Of a DNA stretch of 64,000 nt, positions 43,508 to 51,519 are shown in pieces. How positions within the stretch are numbered: position 1 is the stretch's first letter; each line of letters begins with the position of its first letter. Position numbers and translations under genes: made by a program. The DNA comes from Firmicutes bacterium UBA5559. Its GTDB lineage: Bacteria; Bacillota; Clostridia; Peptostreptococcales; Anaerovoracaceae. The notes beneath the pieces were generated by a model. That model worked only from the letters and a program-made list of their open reading frames with translations. It was not told where the DNA came from and did no database searches. Location: NCBI GenBank assembly GCA_002425705.1, contig DIMT01000034.1, positions 26,429-90,428 of the forward strand, in the 5' to 3' direction.

Positions 43508-43710
43508 TAATCCCTATCCTTCTTCCCCGGCACAGCTTCCATGCCGAACATTCCAAGAGCAATATTTACCTTGTCCATGCGAACTGTTTCTTTGCCTTGC
43601 TCCAGCTCACGGATAAAACGAAGGCCTAATCCGGAGCGTACTGCAAAGTCTTCTTGAGTAAGACCTGCGGAACGCCTGCTTTCTTTTATAAATCTGGAAA
43701 TTTTGTTCAT
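43507..43710 (-). CDS. hipB: HipB-like XRE antitoxin/repressor
   Basis: A 67-residue Cro/C1-type HTH protein (FIKESRRSAGLTQEDFAVRS, then RFIRELEQGKETVRMDKV). It is the first gene of the module, preceded by GGAGGCG. Its likely DNA sites are the ATTATACCC/GGGTATAAT palindromes just upstream, which cover the promoter, giving autorepression as known for HipB. Confidence 0.9.
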   Translation of the reverse strand: MNKISRFIKESRRSAGLTQEDFAVRSGLGLRFIRELEQGKETVRMDKVNIALGMFGMEAVPGKKDRD

Positions 43711-43749
43711 TCCTATTATCGCCTCCTTTAACCCGAATCATATCAATAC

Positions 43750-43852
43750 ATTATACCCTTTTGGGTATAATGTCAATTGGAAAATCAAATATTATACCCG
43801 ATAGGGTTCAAATTATTTATGCAATAAGATGATACACCCTATCGGGTATAAT
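43750..43852. promoter_or_regulatory. Three operators of the HipBST module
   Basis: Operator 1 is a perfect palindrome, ATTATACCC-TTTT-GGGTATAAT (43750-43771). Operators 2 (43791-43807) and 3 (43836-43852) are inverted copies of each other built on ATTATACCCGATAGGGT. On the minus strand a TTGACA (43776-43771) abuts operator 1 and TATAAT (43755-43750) is inside it, though the spacing is only 15. This fits co-operative repression by HipB. Confidence 0.82.
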
Positions 43853-43874
43853 GTAAATTATAAACAACAATAAA

Positions 43875-45146
43875 CTAGTAAAGGCCTTTTAGATATTCCG
43901 CCAGTTTCCCGGGGGACTGGCCAAATTCCTTGACGTCAAAGCCCAGTTCTTCGGAGGCTTCCTCGCGGGTAATCCTCTGGGTGCCATCCGATCCGACGAT
44001 CTCTACGTAACTGAGGTTGTCAATGAGACCCAGGAGGATGATGGCGTAAGCCCGGTCCTGCTGGCCAAAGGTTTCCAGGGAAGCCTCAAAGAAGATCCGA
44101 AGGCCAAAGGGCTCTTCCTTCGTCTGAAGCTCGATGGTATAAGGGCCAAAGCGGGGCAGCCCGGTCCGGTCGATGAGGTTCACCACTGCTGAGGCATTCC
44201 CCAGATAAGGAGTTTTGGCATCGTATAGATTGGCGGCTTCGTGACGCCCCATGGAGGCTTCGGCAAAGGATATGGGTGTGGCAGAAAGGGTCTGCCGGTA
44301 AGGGGCTTCCTGGCCATTGACCTGGATCAACAGCCGGGGAACTTTGTCCGCCGAATAATCCACCTGATACAGGTGGTAGTCCAAGTTGGAAGGAGCATCG
44401 GAATCGTTATAGGAAACATCCAGGGCAGGACCCTTGAAAAGGCCAAGTGAGGAAGAACCAGTTGACACATTGGTCATGCCGGTCAGACCTTTTCGGTAGA
44501 TGAGATAGCTGGCCTTGACCCAGTCCCCTTGCCCTTTGCCCTGGTATTCCAGGACATAGATGCCATCCCCCAGCTGGTCGCATTCTTTCAGCCATTCTGA
44601 TACTACTGGCATGTCGGCGTAATCCTCCACTTGCATCCCGTCCATCGAGCCGATGCTGCTGGAAATGGAGCTTCGGAAGGTAACCAAACCACCGACTAAA
44701 AGGCCCATGATCAGCAGAGGAATCAGGATGACGGCAATCAGAATCTTGCCCAGGCCCCGGTCGGCAGCCCGGTCCACAACGGGACTTCGCTGGTCCTCGG
44801 GTACGGCTAAGCCGCAGCTGGGGCATTGCTTCCAGGAAGGTTCCAGGGGGTTCCCGCAGCCCCGGCACCGATGCTTCAGGGAGGCGCCGCAGTTGGGGCA
44901 GAGGGTGTATTTGTCCGTCACAGGATTCTGGCACTGGGGGCATTTCAGGGAACCGCCTTCCGAGCGGACGATCAGATAGATGATCAGGCCCACAAAGGCC
45001 GGCCCTAAGACGGCAATCAAGGTCCACAGGGGAGCGTTCATCCCCCGGCTTTCCGAGTCCCGGTATACATAGACACCGATCATCACCGGCAGGATGAGGA
45101 ATAGACCCATAACGACCAGGATCATCCAGGAGGCATATAGTGACAT
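43875..45146 (-). CDS. Membrane protein with double zinc ribbon
   Basis: A 423-residue protein with two N-terminal membrane helices, then two zinc ribbons (CPQCQNPVTDKYTLCPNCG, CRGCGNPLEPSWKQCPSCG), a third membrane helix (ILIAVILIPLLIMGLLVGGL) and an extracytoplasmic beta-rich domain of about 270 residues. It is last in a three-gene minus-strand operon after an ECF sigma factor and a small membrane protein, suggesting a role in an envelope stress circuit. I do not recognise the large outer domain. Confidence 0.82.
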   Translation of the reverse strand: MSLYASWMILVVMGLFLILPVMIGVYVYRDSESRGMNAPLWTLIAVLGPAFVGLIIYLIVRSEGGSLKCPQCQNPVTDKYTLCPNCGASLKHRCRGCGNPLEPSWKQCPSCGLAVPEDQRSPVVDRAADRGLGKILIAVILIPLLIMGLLVGGLVTFRSSISSSIGSMDGMQVEDYADMPVVSEWLKECDQLGDGIYVLEYQGKGQGDWVKASYLIYRKGLTGMTNVSTGSSSLGLFKGPALDVSYNDSDAPSNLDYHLYQVDYSADKVPRLLIQVNGQEAPYRQTLSATPISFAEASMGRHEAANLYDAKTPYLGNASAVVNLIDRTGLPRFGPYTIELQTKEEPFGLRIFFEASLETFGQQDRAYAIILLGLIDNLSYVEIVGSDGTQRITREEASEELGFDVKEFGQSPGKLAEYLKGLY

Positions 45147-45172
45147 AGTGTTTCTTCCTTTCGATTATCAAA

Positions 45173-45454
45173 TTAATAGGGAATGACGTTCATCATTTTT
45201 CGGGTAAAGAGCACTGCCGCGATGCCGCTGTTCAGGAGGGAGATACCGAGGAAAACCAGGCACACCAGGGCCGCTGGCAGGGAATGGAGGGACAGATACA
45301 GGGCCAAAAGGGCCAGGCAAATGTGGATCAGGGCCGAAGCCAGGGTCAGCATCAGGGCTCTTTTAATCAGCTGTCGTTTTTCCAGAATCTCCCGAAGGTC
45401 CTGTTCCCGAAGGACAGGGGGCTCCGAGCCTTCAAACTCAAAATTCAATTTCAT
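45173..45454 (-). CDS. Small membrane protein, possible anti-sigma partner
   Basis: A 93-residue protein with a cytoplasmic N-terminus of about 30 residues and two membrane helices (LTLASALIHICLALLALYLS, LVCLVFLGISLLNSGIAAVL). It overlaps the sigma factor gene by 17 bp, so the two are tightly coupled. Genes in this place often encode anti-sigma factors, but the usual zinc-binding HxxxCxxC motif is absent; the role is inferred from position. Confidence 0.7.
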   Translation of the reverse strand: MKLNFEFEGSEPPVLREQDLREILEKRQLIKRALMLTLASALIHICLALLALYLSLHSLPAALVCLVFLGISLLNSGIAAVLFTRKMMNVIPY

Positions 45455-45929
45455 CCTGCATCACCTCCTTTAACAGTATTTTCGCCTTGTGAAGGCGGGA
45501 TTTCACCGTTCCCGGGGGAATCCCCAGGGCAGCAGCGGTGGACTGGATGTCTAAGTCCCGGAAATAGTAGAGAAGGACGGTGATCCGCAGCTTGTCCGGC
45601 AGCTGTCCTACGGCCTGATGAAGATCCCGGTGATCTTCGTTTTCCTTTGCCGGAATGGATTCCAGCAGGGCATCCTTATCTTCCCGGGTTGAGAATCCGT
45701 CAAAAATACGGTTCCGGTTTCTTTTTCGCAGCTGGTCCCGGTACAGGTTGACGCAGATCCGGGTGAGCCAGCCTTCGAATTCCAGCCGGTTGTCGTATTG
45801 ATCCAGTTTCTGTATTACCCGGAGCCAGGTTTCCTGATAGAGGTCCTGGGCATGATCAGGATTCCGGCAGAGGGACAAGCACAGGCCGTACAGCCGTTTT
45901 CCGTATTTTTCGATTTTCGAATCGATCAC
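45438..45929 (-). CDS. ECF-type RNA polymerase sigma factor
   Basis: A 163-residue sigma-70 family factor of the extracytoplasmic-function type: region 2 (KRLYGLCLSLCRNPDHAQDL, YQETWLRVIQ) and region 4 (LPDKLRITVLLYYFRDLDIQ, AALGIPPGTVKSRLHKAK). The start is GTG at 45929, placed 6 bases after AGAAGGAGGT. It heads an operon with two membrane proteins, so it probably responds to an envelope signal. Confidence 0.92.
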   Translation of the reverse strand: MIDSKIEKYGKRLYGLCLSLCRNPDHAQDLYQETWLRVIQKLDQYDNRLEFEGWLTRICVNLYRDQLRKRNRNRIFDGFSTREDKDALLESIPAKENEDHRDLHQAVGQLPDKLRITVLLYYFRDLDIQSTAAALGIPPGTVKSRLHKAKILLKEVMQDEIEF

Positions 45930-46007
45930 TCTGCCACCTCCTTCTATATACATATACGACCAATCGGACAAAAAAGTTCACTCATTTTTATTACTTTCAA
46001 AAAAAAC

Positions 46008-46030
46008 CCTCCATCGATACCGATTGGAGG
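46008..46030 (-). terminator. Terminator on the minus strand
   Basis: On the minus strand CCTCCA and TGGAGG pair around an 11-base loop and are followed by a G and eight Ts (46006-45999). It would end transcription of the small gene at 46053 before the sigma-factor operon. Confidence 0.75.
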
Positions 46031-46052
46031 TTATTTGCATGATAGATCCGGG

Positions 46053-46268
46053 CTATTTCCCAAAGACAAAGGGCCCATATTCGTATAAATTTTGCTTGAT
46101 AATTTCCGCGGTTTCTTCAACCTGGGCCGGGGCAGAGATGCTATAGTCTACCGGGGGAGGATCCGCGCTGCCCGCCAAAGTACCTTCCATGGAACCATGC
46201 CCAATTAGTACCAGGAGCACGCTTGCAATGATATATTTGCCGAGAAAATTAAGCTGATCGTTACCCAT
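46053..46268 (-). CDS. Small membrane or exported protein
   Basis: A 71-residue protein starting MGNDQLNFLGKY. The ATG at 46268 lies 6 bases after GGAGGA; an ATG at 46274 sits directly on that site. One hydrophobic helix (YIIASVLLVLIGHG) is followed by a proline-containing outer part. A clean terminator follows. No known family, so confidence that it is expressed rests on the RBS and terminator. Confidence 0.55.
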   Translation of the reverse strand: MGNDQLNFLGKYIIASVLLVLIGHGSMEGTLAGSADPPPVDYSISAPAQVEETAEIIKQNLYEYGPFVFGK

Positions 46269-46450
46269 GTCCATTCCTCCAGTGATGCAATTCCCGTTCC
46301 GTCCCTCAGCGGGAAGGGTTCTCTATCTTCAGAATAGACCTTCCGATTTAAAAAAGCAATACGATAGCAAAATATTGACAAAAAATCAGCAAATAAGAAC
46401 AAGATATGCTGGGTGGGGTTTTAGAGGAACTAGAATCCATGTGGATCGAT

Positions 46451-46479
46451 TTGAAATCTGAGTCTTCAAGGTTTATAAT
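46451..46479 (+). promoter_or_regulatory. Vegetative promoter for the DUF1801-GNAT-SDR operon
   Basis: TTGAAA (46451-46456), 17 bases, then a perfect TATAAT (46474-46479), 66 bp before the first gene. This lies in a 270-bp gap that otherwise holds nothing I recognise. Confidence 0.75.
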
Positions 46480-46545
46480 GGAACTACAACAAACTTTGAC
46501 AATTTTGCCAGCCCTGGAAAGGGCGGGAAACGAGGTGAACCAGCC

Positions 46546-46899
46546 ATGTCTCAAGCCATCGACCAATACATTTCCGATCAGCGGGAAGACGTTCAGCCCA
46601 TTCTCCGTCAGGTTCGGGAGACTCTTCGGGCTGCCCTGCCGGAAGCGGAGGAACGGATCTCCTGGCGGATGCCCACCTATTGGAAAGATAAGAATATCAT
46701 CCACTTTGCAGCATTCAAGAATCATATGGGAATTTACCCGGGTGACGTTGCCATCGAGCATTTCCGGGACCGGCTGTCGGATTACCATTTCAGCAAGGGA
46801 GCTATCCAGTTTCCCTATGACCGGCCCGTTCCCCTGGACCTGATTCGGGATATCGCCCTGTGGTGCTACGAAACGGGGCATCATCATGGAAGCAAGTAA
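46546..46899 (+). CDS. DUF1801 (YdhG-like) protein
   Basis: A 117-residue protein with the DUF1801/YdhG fold: ISWRMPTYWKDKNIIHFAAF, then IGIYP-like HMGIYPGD and SKGAIQFPYDRPVP. This fold resembles frataxin, and a Bacillus relative is described as an iron chaperone. AACGAGGTG precedes the ATG. It starts a run of four genes on the same strand with short gaps. Confidence 0.87.
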   Translation: MSQAIDQYISDQREDVQPILRQVRETLRAALPEAEERISWRMPTYWKDKNIIHFAAFKNHMGIYPGDVAIEHFRDRLSDYHFSKGAIQFPYDRPVPLDLIRDIALWCYETGHHHGSK

Positions 46900-46923
46900 A
46901 TAATCGGAAGGGAGGGAGAATTC

Positions 46924-47520
46924 ATGGTAAGTAAAAAGCTTGATGCCCGTGCCTTAACTCCGGACGAATCAGACAATCTACTCCGAATCCTGGAGCAACG
47001 ATGGGCGGATTTAGGGCAGGAACATGAGGGATTTGCTGAACTGGCAAAGGAATTACCCTGGAGTTTGGTAGAAGCCCGGCTCAAGTCTCACCCGGAAAAG
47101 CTCTGGTCTCTGCTCCAAATGGAAGAAACCGGAGGTGAGCCCTGCGTGACCGGATGGGACCAAAGCAGCGGAGCCATCACCTTTACGGATTGCTCCAGGG
47201 AGGCACCGGCAGAACGCCGGAACCTCTGCTATGATGAAGAAGCCAGAGAAGGAAGAAAAAAGAATAAGCCGGAGGGCAGTGCTGCTACAATGGCCGAGTC
47301 CATGGGCATTCAGCTCTTGACGGAGGAACAGTACCAGGCTCTCCAAAAGTTAGGCGGCTTTGACACCAAAACCTCCAGCTGGCTCCAAACACCGGAACCG
47401 GTCCGTAGGCTGGGAGGAGCAATCTTTGGGGACCGCCGCTACGACCGGGTCTTTGTCTATCACAACGGGGCCGACTCCTATTACGGGGTCCGGGGCTTCC
47501 GAGGATGGATCCGGATATAA
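46924..47520 (+). CDS. DUF4256 family protein
   Basis: A 198-residue protein with the DUF4256 pattern: LLRILEQRWADLGQEHEG near the start, then MEETGGEPCVTG, CYDEEARE, and a C-terminus YHNGADSYYGVRGFRG. It is soluble with no catalytic motif I can name. RBS GGAAGGGAGGGAG. Second gene of the operon. Confidence 0.8.
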   Translation: MVSKKLDARALTPDESDNLLRILEQRWADLGQEHEGFAELAKELPWSLVEARLKSHPEKLWSLLQMEETGGEPCVTGWDQSSGAITFTDCSREAPAERRNLCYDEEAREGRKKNKPEGSAATMAESMGIQLLTEEQYQALQKLGGFDTKTSSWLQTPEPVRRLGGAIFGDRRYDRVFVYHNGADSYYGVRGFRGWIRI

Positions 47521-47560
47521 ATACAAAACGATATAAAAACCCATAATCAGGAGGTAAGCT

Positions 47561-48361
47561 TTGCATCCAGTAGAAATAGAAAAACGAAATACCATCGCCC
47601 CCCTCTTTGAAGGCATCCAGGACTCCATGGTCATCGCCTGCCTCCAGGGAATTATGGGACAGGCCTATGTGGCCCGGGAAACAGAGCCCAAAGCAGCCCT
47701 GATCGTCAGTGGCGAATACAGCTTCTTCGGGGGAGATCCGACTTCGGCAGACGCCCTGGAGCTGGTCCAAAATCTCTTTCAGGTCAACGAAAGTGACCGG
47801 ACGGTGGTGATCTTCAACGACGAGGATCCGGAATGGGTCCGGCTTCTGATGACCATAGAAGAAAACCATCCGGTGAAGGTGCCCCGCTTCGGAATCCTCC
47901 AGAAGGACTACCGGTTCGACGACCAGCGGCTTCAGCGGTATATGGATGCCATTCCGGAAGGCTATCAGTTGGCGGCCTTCGATGAAGACCTTTATCACCA
48001 GGCCATGGCTGAGGACTGGTCCCGGGAATTCTGCGAGGTCTTCCCATCCGCCGAGGAATACCTGAATAAAGGCTTCGGTTTCGGGATCTTGAATGAAGGC
48101 CGGCTGGTTTCCGGTGCTTCCACCATGACCGTCTACCATGGAGGAATCGAGATCCAGGTAGCCACCCGGGAATCCTATGGAGGAAAGGGACTGGCCATGG
48201 CCTGCTCTGCCGCCCTGATCCGGGAATGCGTCCGCCGGGGGATTCGCCCCTGCTGGGATGCGGCCAACCTGACCTCCAAGCATATGGCCCTCAACCTGGG
48301 ATATGAATACCGGGGAGAGTACCTGACCATTCAGATGTCCCGGGAGGACCTGGAGGAATAA
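47561..48361 (+). CDS. GNAT-family acetyltransferase
   Basis: A 266-residue protein starting at TTG 47561, 5 bases after AGGAGGT. The C-terminal half fits the GNAT fold of the ZmaR-like group: GFGFGILNEGRLVSGASTMT, VATRESYGGKGLAMACSAAL (acetyl-CoA loop) and CWDAANLTSKHMALNLGY. The N-terminal half is a separate helical domain. Substrate unknown; relatives include self-resistance enzymes. Confidence 0.85.
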   Translation: MHPVEIEKRNTIAPLFEGIQDSMVIACLQGIMGQAYVARETEPKAALIVSGEYSFFGGDPTSADALELVQNLFQVNESDRTVVIFNDEDPEWVRLLMTIEENHPVKVPRFGILQKDYRFDDQRLQRYMDAIPEGYQLAAFDEDLYHQAMAEDWSREFCEVFPSAEEYLNKGFGFGILNEGRLVSGASTMTVYHGGIEIQVATRESYGGKGLAMACSAALIRECVRRGIRPCWDAANLTSKHMALNLGYEYRGEYLTIQMSREDLEE

Positions 48362-48378
48362 GAAAGGAGCAAGAGAAG

Positions 48379-49092
48379 ATGTTTGAAAATAAAGTGGTGG
48401 TAATCACCGGAGCTGCCAGCGGCATCGGCCAGGCTATCGCCCGGGAATTTGAAAAGCAGAGAGCCATCCTCTGCACCATCGACCAAAAGCCAGGCTGCTA
48501 TTTTACCGGAGACATCGGCCGGGAAGATATCCTTCTTTCCTTCGCCCGGCGAGTCATCGATGACTATGGCTGTGTGGACATTTTGATCAACAATGCTCCG
48601 CCTTTGATGAAGGGACTGGACAGCTGTTCCTACGAGGAATTCAACCAAGCCCTCCAGGTAGGGATTACTGCTCCCTTTTATCTGACCAAACTTTTCCTCC
48701 CCTATTTTGCAGCGGGAGCATCCATCGTCAACATTTCCTCTTCCCGGGACCGGATGAGCCAGCCCTTTACGGAAAGCTATACGGCGGCCAAGGGAGGCAT
48801 CTCCGCTCTGACCCACGCCATGGCCGTATCCTTATCCGGCAGGGTCCGGGTCAATGCCATCTCCCCCGGTTGGATCGATAACCAGGATGAACAGTGGGAG
48901 GATTCCGATATCCTCCAGCATCCGGCAGGCCGGATCGGCAAGCCCCAGGATATAGCCAGTATGGTTCTCTTCCTGTGTTCCGAGCAAGCTGGATTCATCA
49001 CCGGGGAAAACATCTGCATCGACGGAGGCATGACCAGGCAGATGGTCTACAGCGGCGACTTTGGCTGGGAATACCGTCCGGGGGAAAGATAG
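48379..49092 (+). CDS. Short-chain dehydrogenase/reductase
   Basis: A 237-residue SDR: N-terminal TGAASGIGQ, a DIGRED acidic turn, NNAPP in place of the usual NNAG, catalytic Ser in NISSSRD, YTAAKGG active-site Tyr and Lys, and SPGWID. NADH or NADPH preference cannot be fixed. AAAGGAGCAAG precedes the ATG. Last intact gene before the sharp drop in GC. Confidence 0.9.
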   Translation: MFENKVVVITGAASGIGQAIAREFEKQRAILCTIDQKPGCYFTGDIGREDILLSFARRVIDDYGCVDILINNAPPLMKGLDSCSYEEFNQALQVGITAPFYLTKLFLPYFAAGASIVNISSSRDRMSQPFTESYTAAKGGISALTHAMAVSLSGRVRVNAISPGWIDNQDEQWEDSDILQHPAGRIGKPQDIASMVLFLCSEQAGFITGENICIDGGMTRQMVYSGDFGWEYRPGER

Positions 49093-49093
49093 G

Positions 49094-49192
49094 ATGGGGG
49101 AGCACAGGATGGAATACAGCCAGGTAGAATTGAAGGACGCCCTGGAGGTTTCAGCGGAGCTGATTCGGAAGGAAAACGAGAAAATTATATAA
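49094..49192 (+). pseudogene. Truncated reading frame at the edge of the defence island
   Basis: A 32-residue frame begins with ATG 49094 (or 49109) one base after the SDR stop and reads MEYSQVELKDALEVSAELIR before a TAA just past the GC drop. Codon use up to about 49185 is host-like; beyond it the DNA is AT-rich. It looks like the 5' end of a gene of the same operon cut by insertion of the island. Confidence 0.5.
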
Positions 49193-49299
49193 CTATTTTT
49201 TGATGCTTTGAACTAGTTTGTTCAAGGCTTTTTACATTTTTGCTAAATGTAGAAAAAATGGCAGGAATGGGAGTGAAAAGAGAAATAAATTGTCGAATG

Positions 49300-49308
49300 T
49301 GGTATAAT
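49300..49308 (+). promoter_or_regulatory. Candidate extended -10 promoter for hsd genes
   Basis: TGGTATAAT gives a perfect -10 with TGn extension, 93 bp before hsdM. No good -35 is seen. The remaining part of the 200-bp gap is AT-rich without further features. Confidence 0.5.
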
Positions 49309-49400
49309 TGTCTCAAAATAGAGCTAAAGTCTATATAAGTAATAATATATGGCAAATAAGACATAATATATAAAGCCAAATTCCAAACGGAGGAAATCAA

Positions 49401-51515
49401 ATGGATAACCAAACCTACAACCAAATTGTGAATTTTATCTGGGGTATTGCAGACGATTGCTTAAGAGACGTATATGTCAGAGGAAAATATAGAGACATCA
49501 TACTACCCATGACGGTTATAAGAAGGTTGGATGCTGTACTCGAACCGACCAAGGAAGCTGTGCTTCAAATGAAAAAAGCGCTGGATACTGCTGGTGTTAT
49601 TGAGCAGACCGCTGGTTTGTGCAGTGCAGCAGGACAAGCTTTCTGCAATTCCTCCCCTTTCGTACTTAGAGATCTTAAGTCCAGAGCGAAGAATCAACAG
49701 CTAAAAGCGGATTTTATCGCCTATCTGGATGGCTTCTCTCCAAATGTACAAGAGATACTTTCAAAGTTTGAGTTTAGAAATCAAATCGACCGTATGATTG
49801 ACGCGAATATTCTGGGTGCTGTCATTGAAAAGTTTGTTAGTCCGACTGTGAACCTCAGTATTAATCCAGTTTTAGATGACAAAGGCGATGTGAAACTTCC
49901 TGGGCTTGATAATCATACAATGGGTGTTATTTTTGAAGAGCTCATCCGTAAATTCAATGAAGAAAATAATGAGGAAGCCGGAGAACACTTCACACCAAGA
50001 GACGTTGTAGAGCTCATGGCAGATATGACAATTTTGCCCGTAGTCGACAAGCTGAAGGATGGCTCCTATCTTGTCTATGATGGAGCCTGTGGTACTGGTG
50101 GAATGCTTACCATTGCAGAAGAACGTTTGCTAGAGCTAGCAGAGAAACACAATAAGCAGGTTTCAATTAATCTTTTTGGGCAAGAAATCAACCCAGAAAC
50201 GTATGCTATAACAAAAGCAGATATGCTTCTGAAAGGTGAAGGTGAGCAGGCTGATAATATTAAGCTGGGTTCGACCTTATCAGATGATCAACACGCTACA
50301 AAATATTTTGACTTTATGCTTTCCAATCCACCATACGGTAAGAGCTGGAAGACGGATATGGATCGCTTGGGTGGAAAAGGTGATATTTCCGATACCCGTT
50401 TTGTGGTTTCTCATAAAGATGAACCAGAACTGAAAATGATTCCAAGATCAAGTGATGGACAGCTGCTGTTCTTAGCCAACAAGATCAGTAAGATGAAACA
50501 CAATACAGAGCTGGGAAGTCGTATTGTTGAAGTTCATAATGGATCTTCATTATTTACCGGTGATGCTGGACAAGGTGAAAGTAATCTCAGAAGATACATT
50601 ATTGAGAATGATTGGTTAGAAGCTATAGTGGCACTTCCAGAAAATATGTTTTACAACACAGGTATTGCAACATTCATATGGATTGTCACAAATCGAAAAG
50701 CTGCGAAAAGGCAAGGTAAAGTGCAACTAATTGATGCAACTTCCATTAAATCTCCTCTGAGAAAGAATCTCGGTAATAAGAACTGTGAACTCACAACTGA
50801 AATACGTACTGATATTACGAAGCTTCTGATTGATTTTAAGGAAACAGAACAGTCAAAGATTTTTGATAATAAAGAGTTTGGATACTCCAAGATTACAGTT
50901 GAAAGACCTCTTAGACTCTCTGTGGATTTGTCGCAAGCACATTTAGAGGAATTTGAGGTAGCCTGTCGTGCAGCAGATGATATGCCGGTCATGAGATTAC
51001 TTGAAGAAGTTGCAAAGCAGTTTAACTACAGCAAAGTATTGGATTTTAACGCATTTGAAAAAATGCTAGACAAAGCTGCAGACAAGTTGAACATGAAATT
51101 GCCAGCTAAGCGTATGAATTTTATTAAAAACCAGTTTGCTGAGGTAGATGAATCCGCAGAGAAAGTAATCAAGAAGATTCATAAAGCTGGTAAAGCTGAA
51201 TCAAATCCTCTTTACGGACTGTACGAAACAAATCAAGGGATTGTTGAATACGAACCTGACACCAATTTGCGTGATACAGAGCAGGTACCTCTTTTACACG
51301 AGGGTGGTATTCAAGCTTTCTTTAGGGATGAGGTATTAACATTTGCACCCGATGCGTGGATCGATTTGTCAAAAACACAGGTGGGTTATGAAATCAGCTT
51401 TACAAAGTATTTCTATAAACCAGTGAAGCTCAGATCGTTGGATGAGATTGTTAAAGACATTAAAGCCTTAGAAGCTGAGACCGAAGGTTTATTGAATGAG
51501 ATTATAGGGGGCTAA
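49401..51515 (+). CDS. hsdM: Type I restriction-modification methyltransferase subunit
   Basis: A 704-residue HsdM. The N-terminal helical domain (YNQIVNFIWGIADDCLRDVY) is followed by the N6-adenine methylase core: GEHFTPRDVVELMADM, SAM-binding motif I YDGACGTGGM, catalytic SNPPYGKSW. The C-terminus is helical and interacts with HsdS. AACGGAGGAAATC precedes the ATG. First of the complete hsdM-hsdS-hsdR set. GC is clearly lower than in the genes to its left. Confidence 0.95.
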   Translation: MDNQTYNQIVNFIWGIADDCLRDVYVRGKYRDIILPMTVIRRLDAVLEPTKEAVLQMKKALDTAGVIEQTAGLCSAAGQAFCNSSPFVLRDLKSRAKNQQLKADFIAYLDGFSPNVQEILSKFEFRNQIDRMIDANILGAVIEKFVSPTVNLSINPVLDDKGDVKLPGLDNHTMGVIFEELIRKFNEENNEEAGEHFTPRDVVELMADMTILPVVDKLKDGSYLVYDGACGTGGMLTIAEERLLELAEKHNKQVSINLFGQEINPETYAITKADMLLKGEGEQADNIKLGSTLSDDQHATKYFDFMLSNPPYGKSWKTDMDRLGGKGDISDTRFVVSHKDEPELKMIPRSSDGQLLFLANKISKMKHNTELGSRIVEVHNGSSLFTGDAGQGESNLRRYIIENDWLEAIVALPENMFYNTGIATFIWIVTNRKAAKRQGKVQLIDATSIKSPLRKNLGNKNCELTTEIRTDITKLLIDFKETEQSKIFDNKEFGYSKITVERPLRLSVDLSQAHLEEFEVACRAADDMPVMRLLEEVAKQFNYSKVLDFNAFEKMLDKAADKLNMKLPAKRMNFIKNQFAEVDESAEKVIKKIHKAGKAESNPLYGLYETNQGIVEYEPDTNLRDTEQVPLLHEGGIQAFFRDEVLTFAPDAWIDLSKTQVGYEISFTKYFYKPVKLRSLDEIVKDIKALEAETEGLLNEIIGG

Positions 51516-51519
51516 GAAA

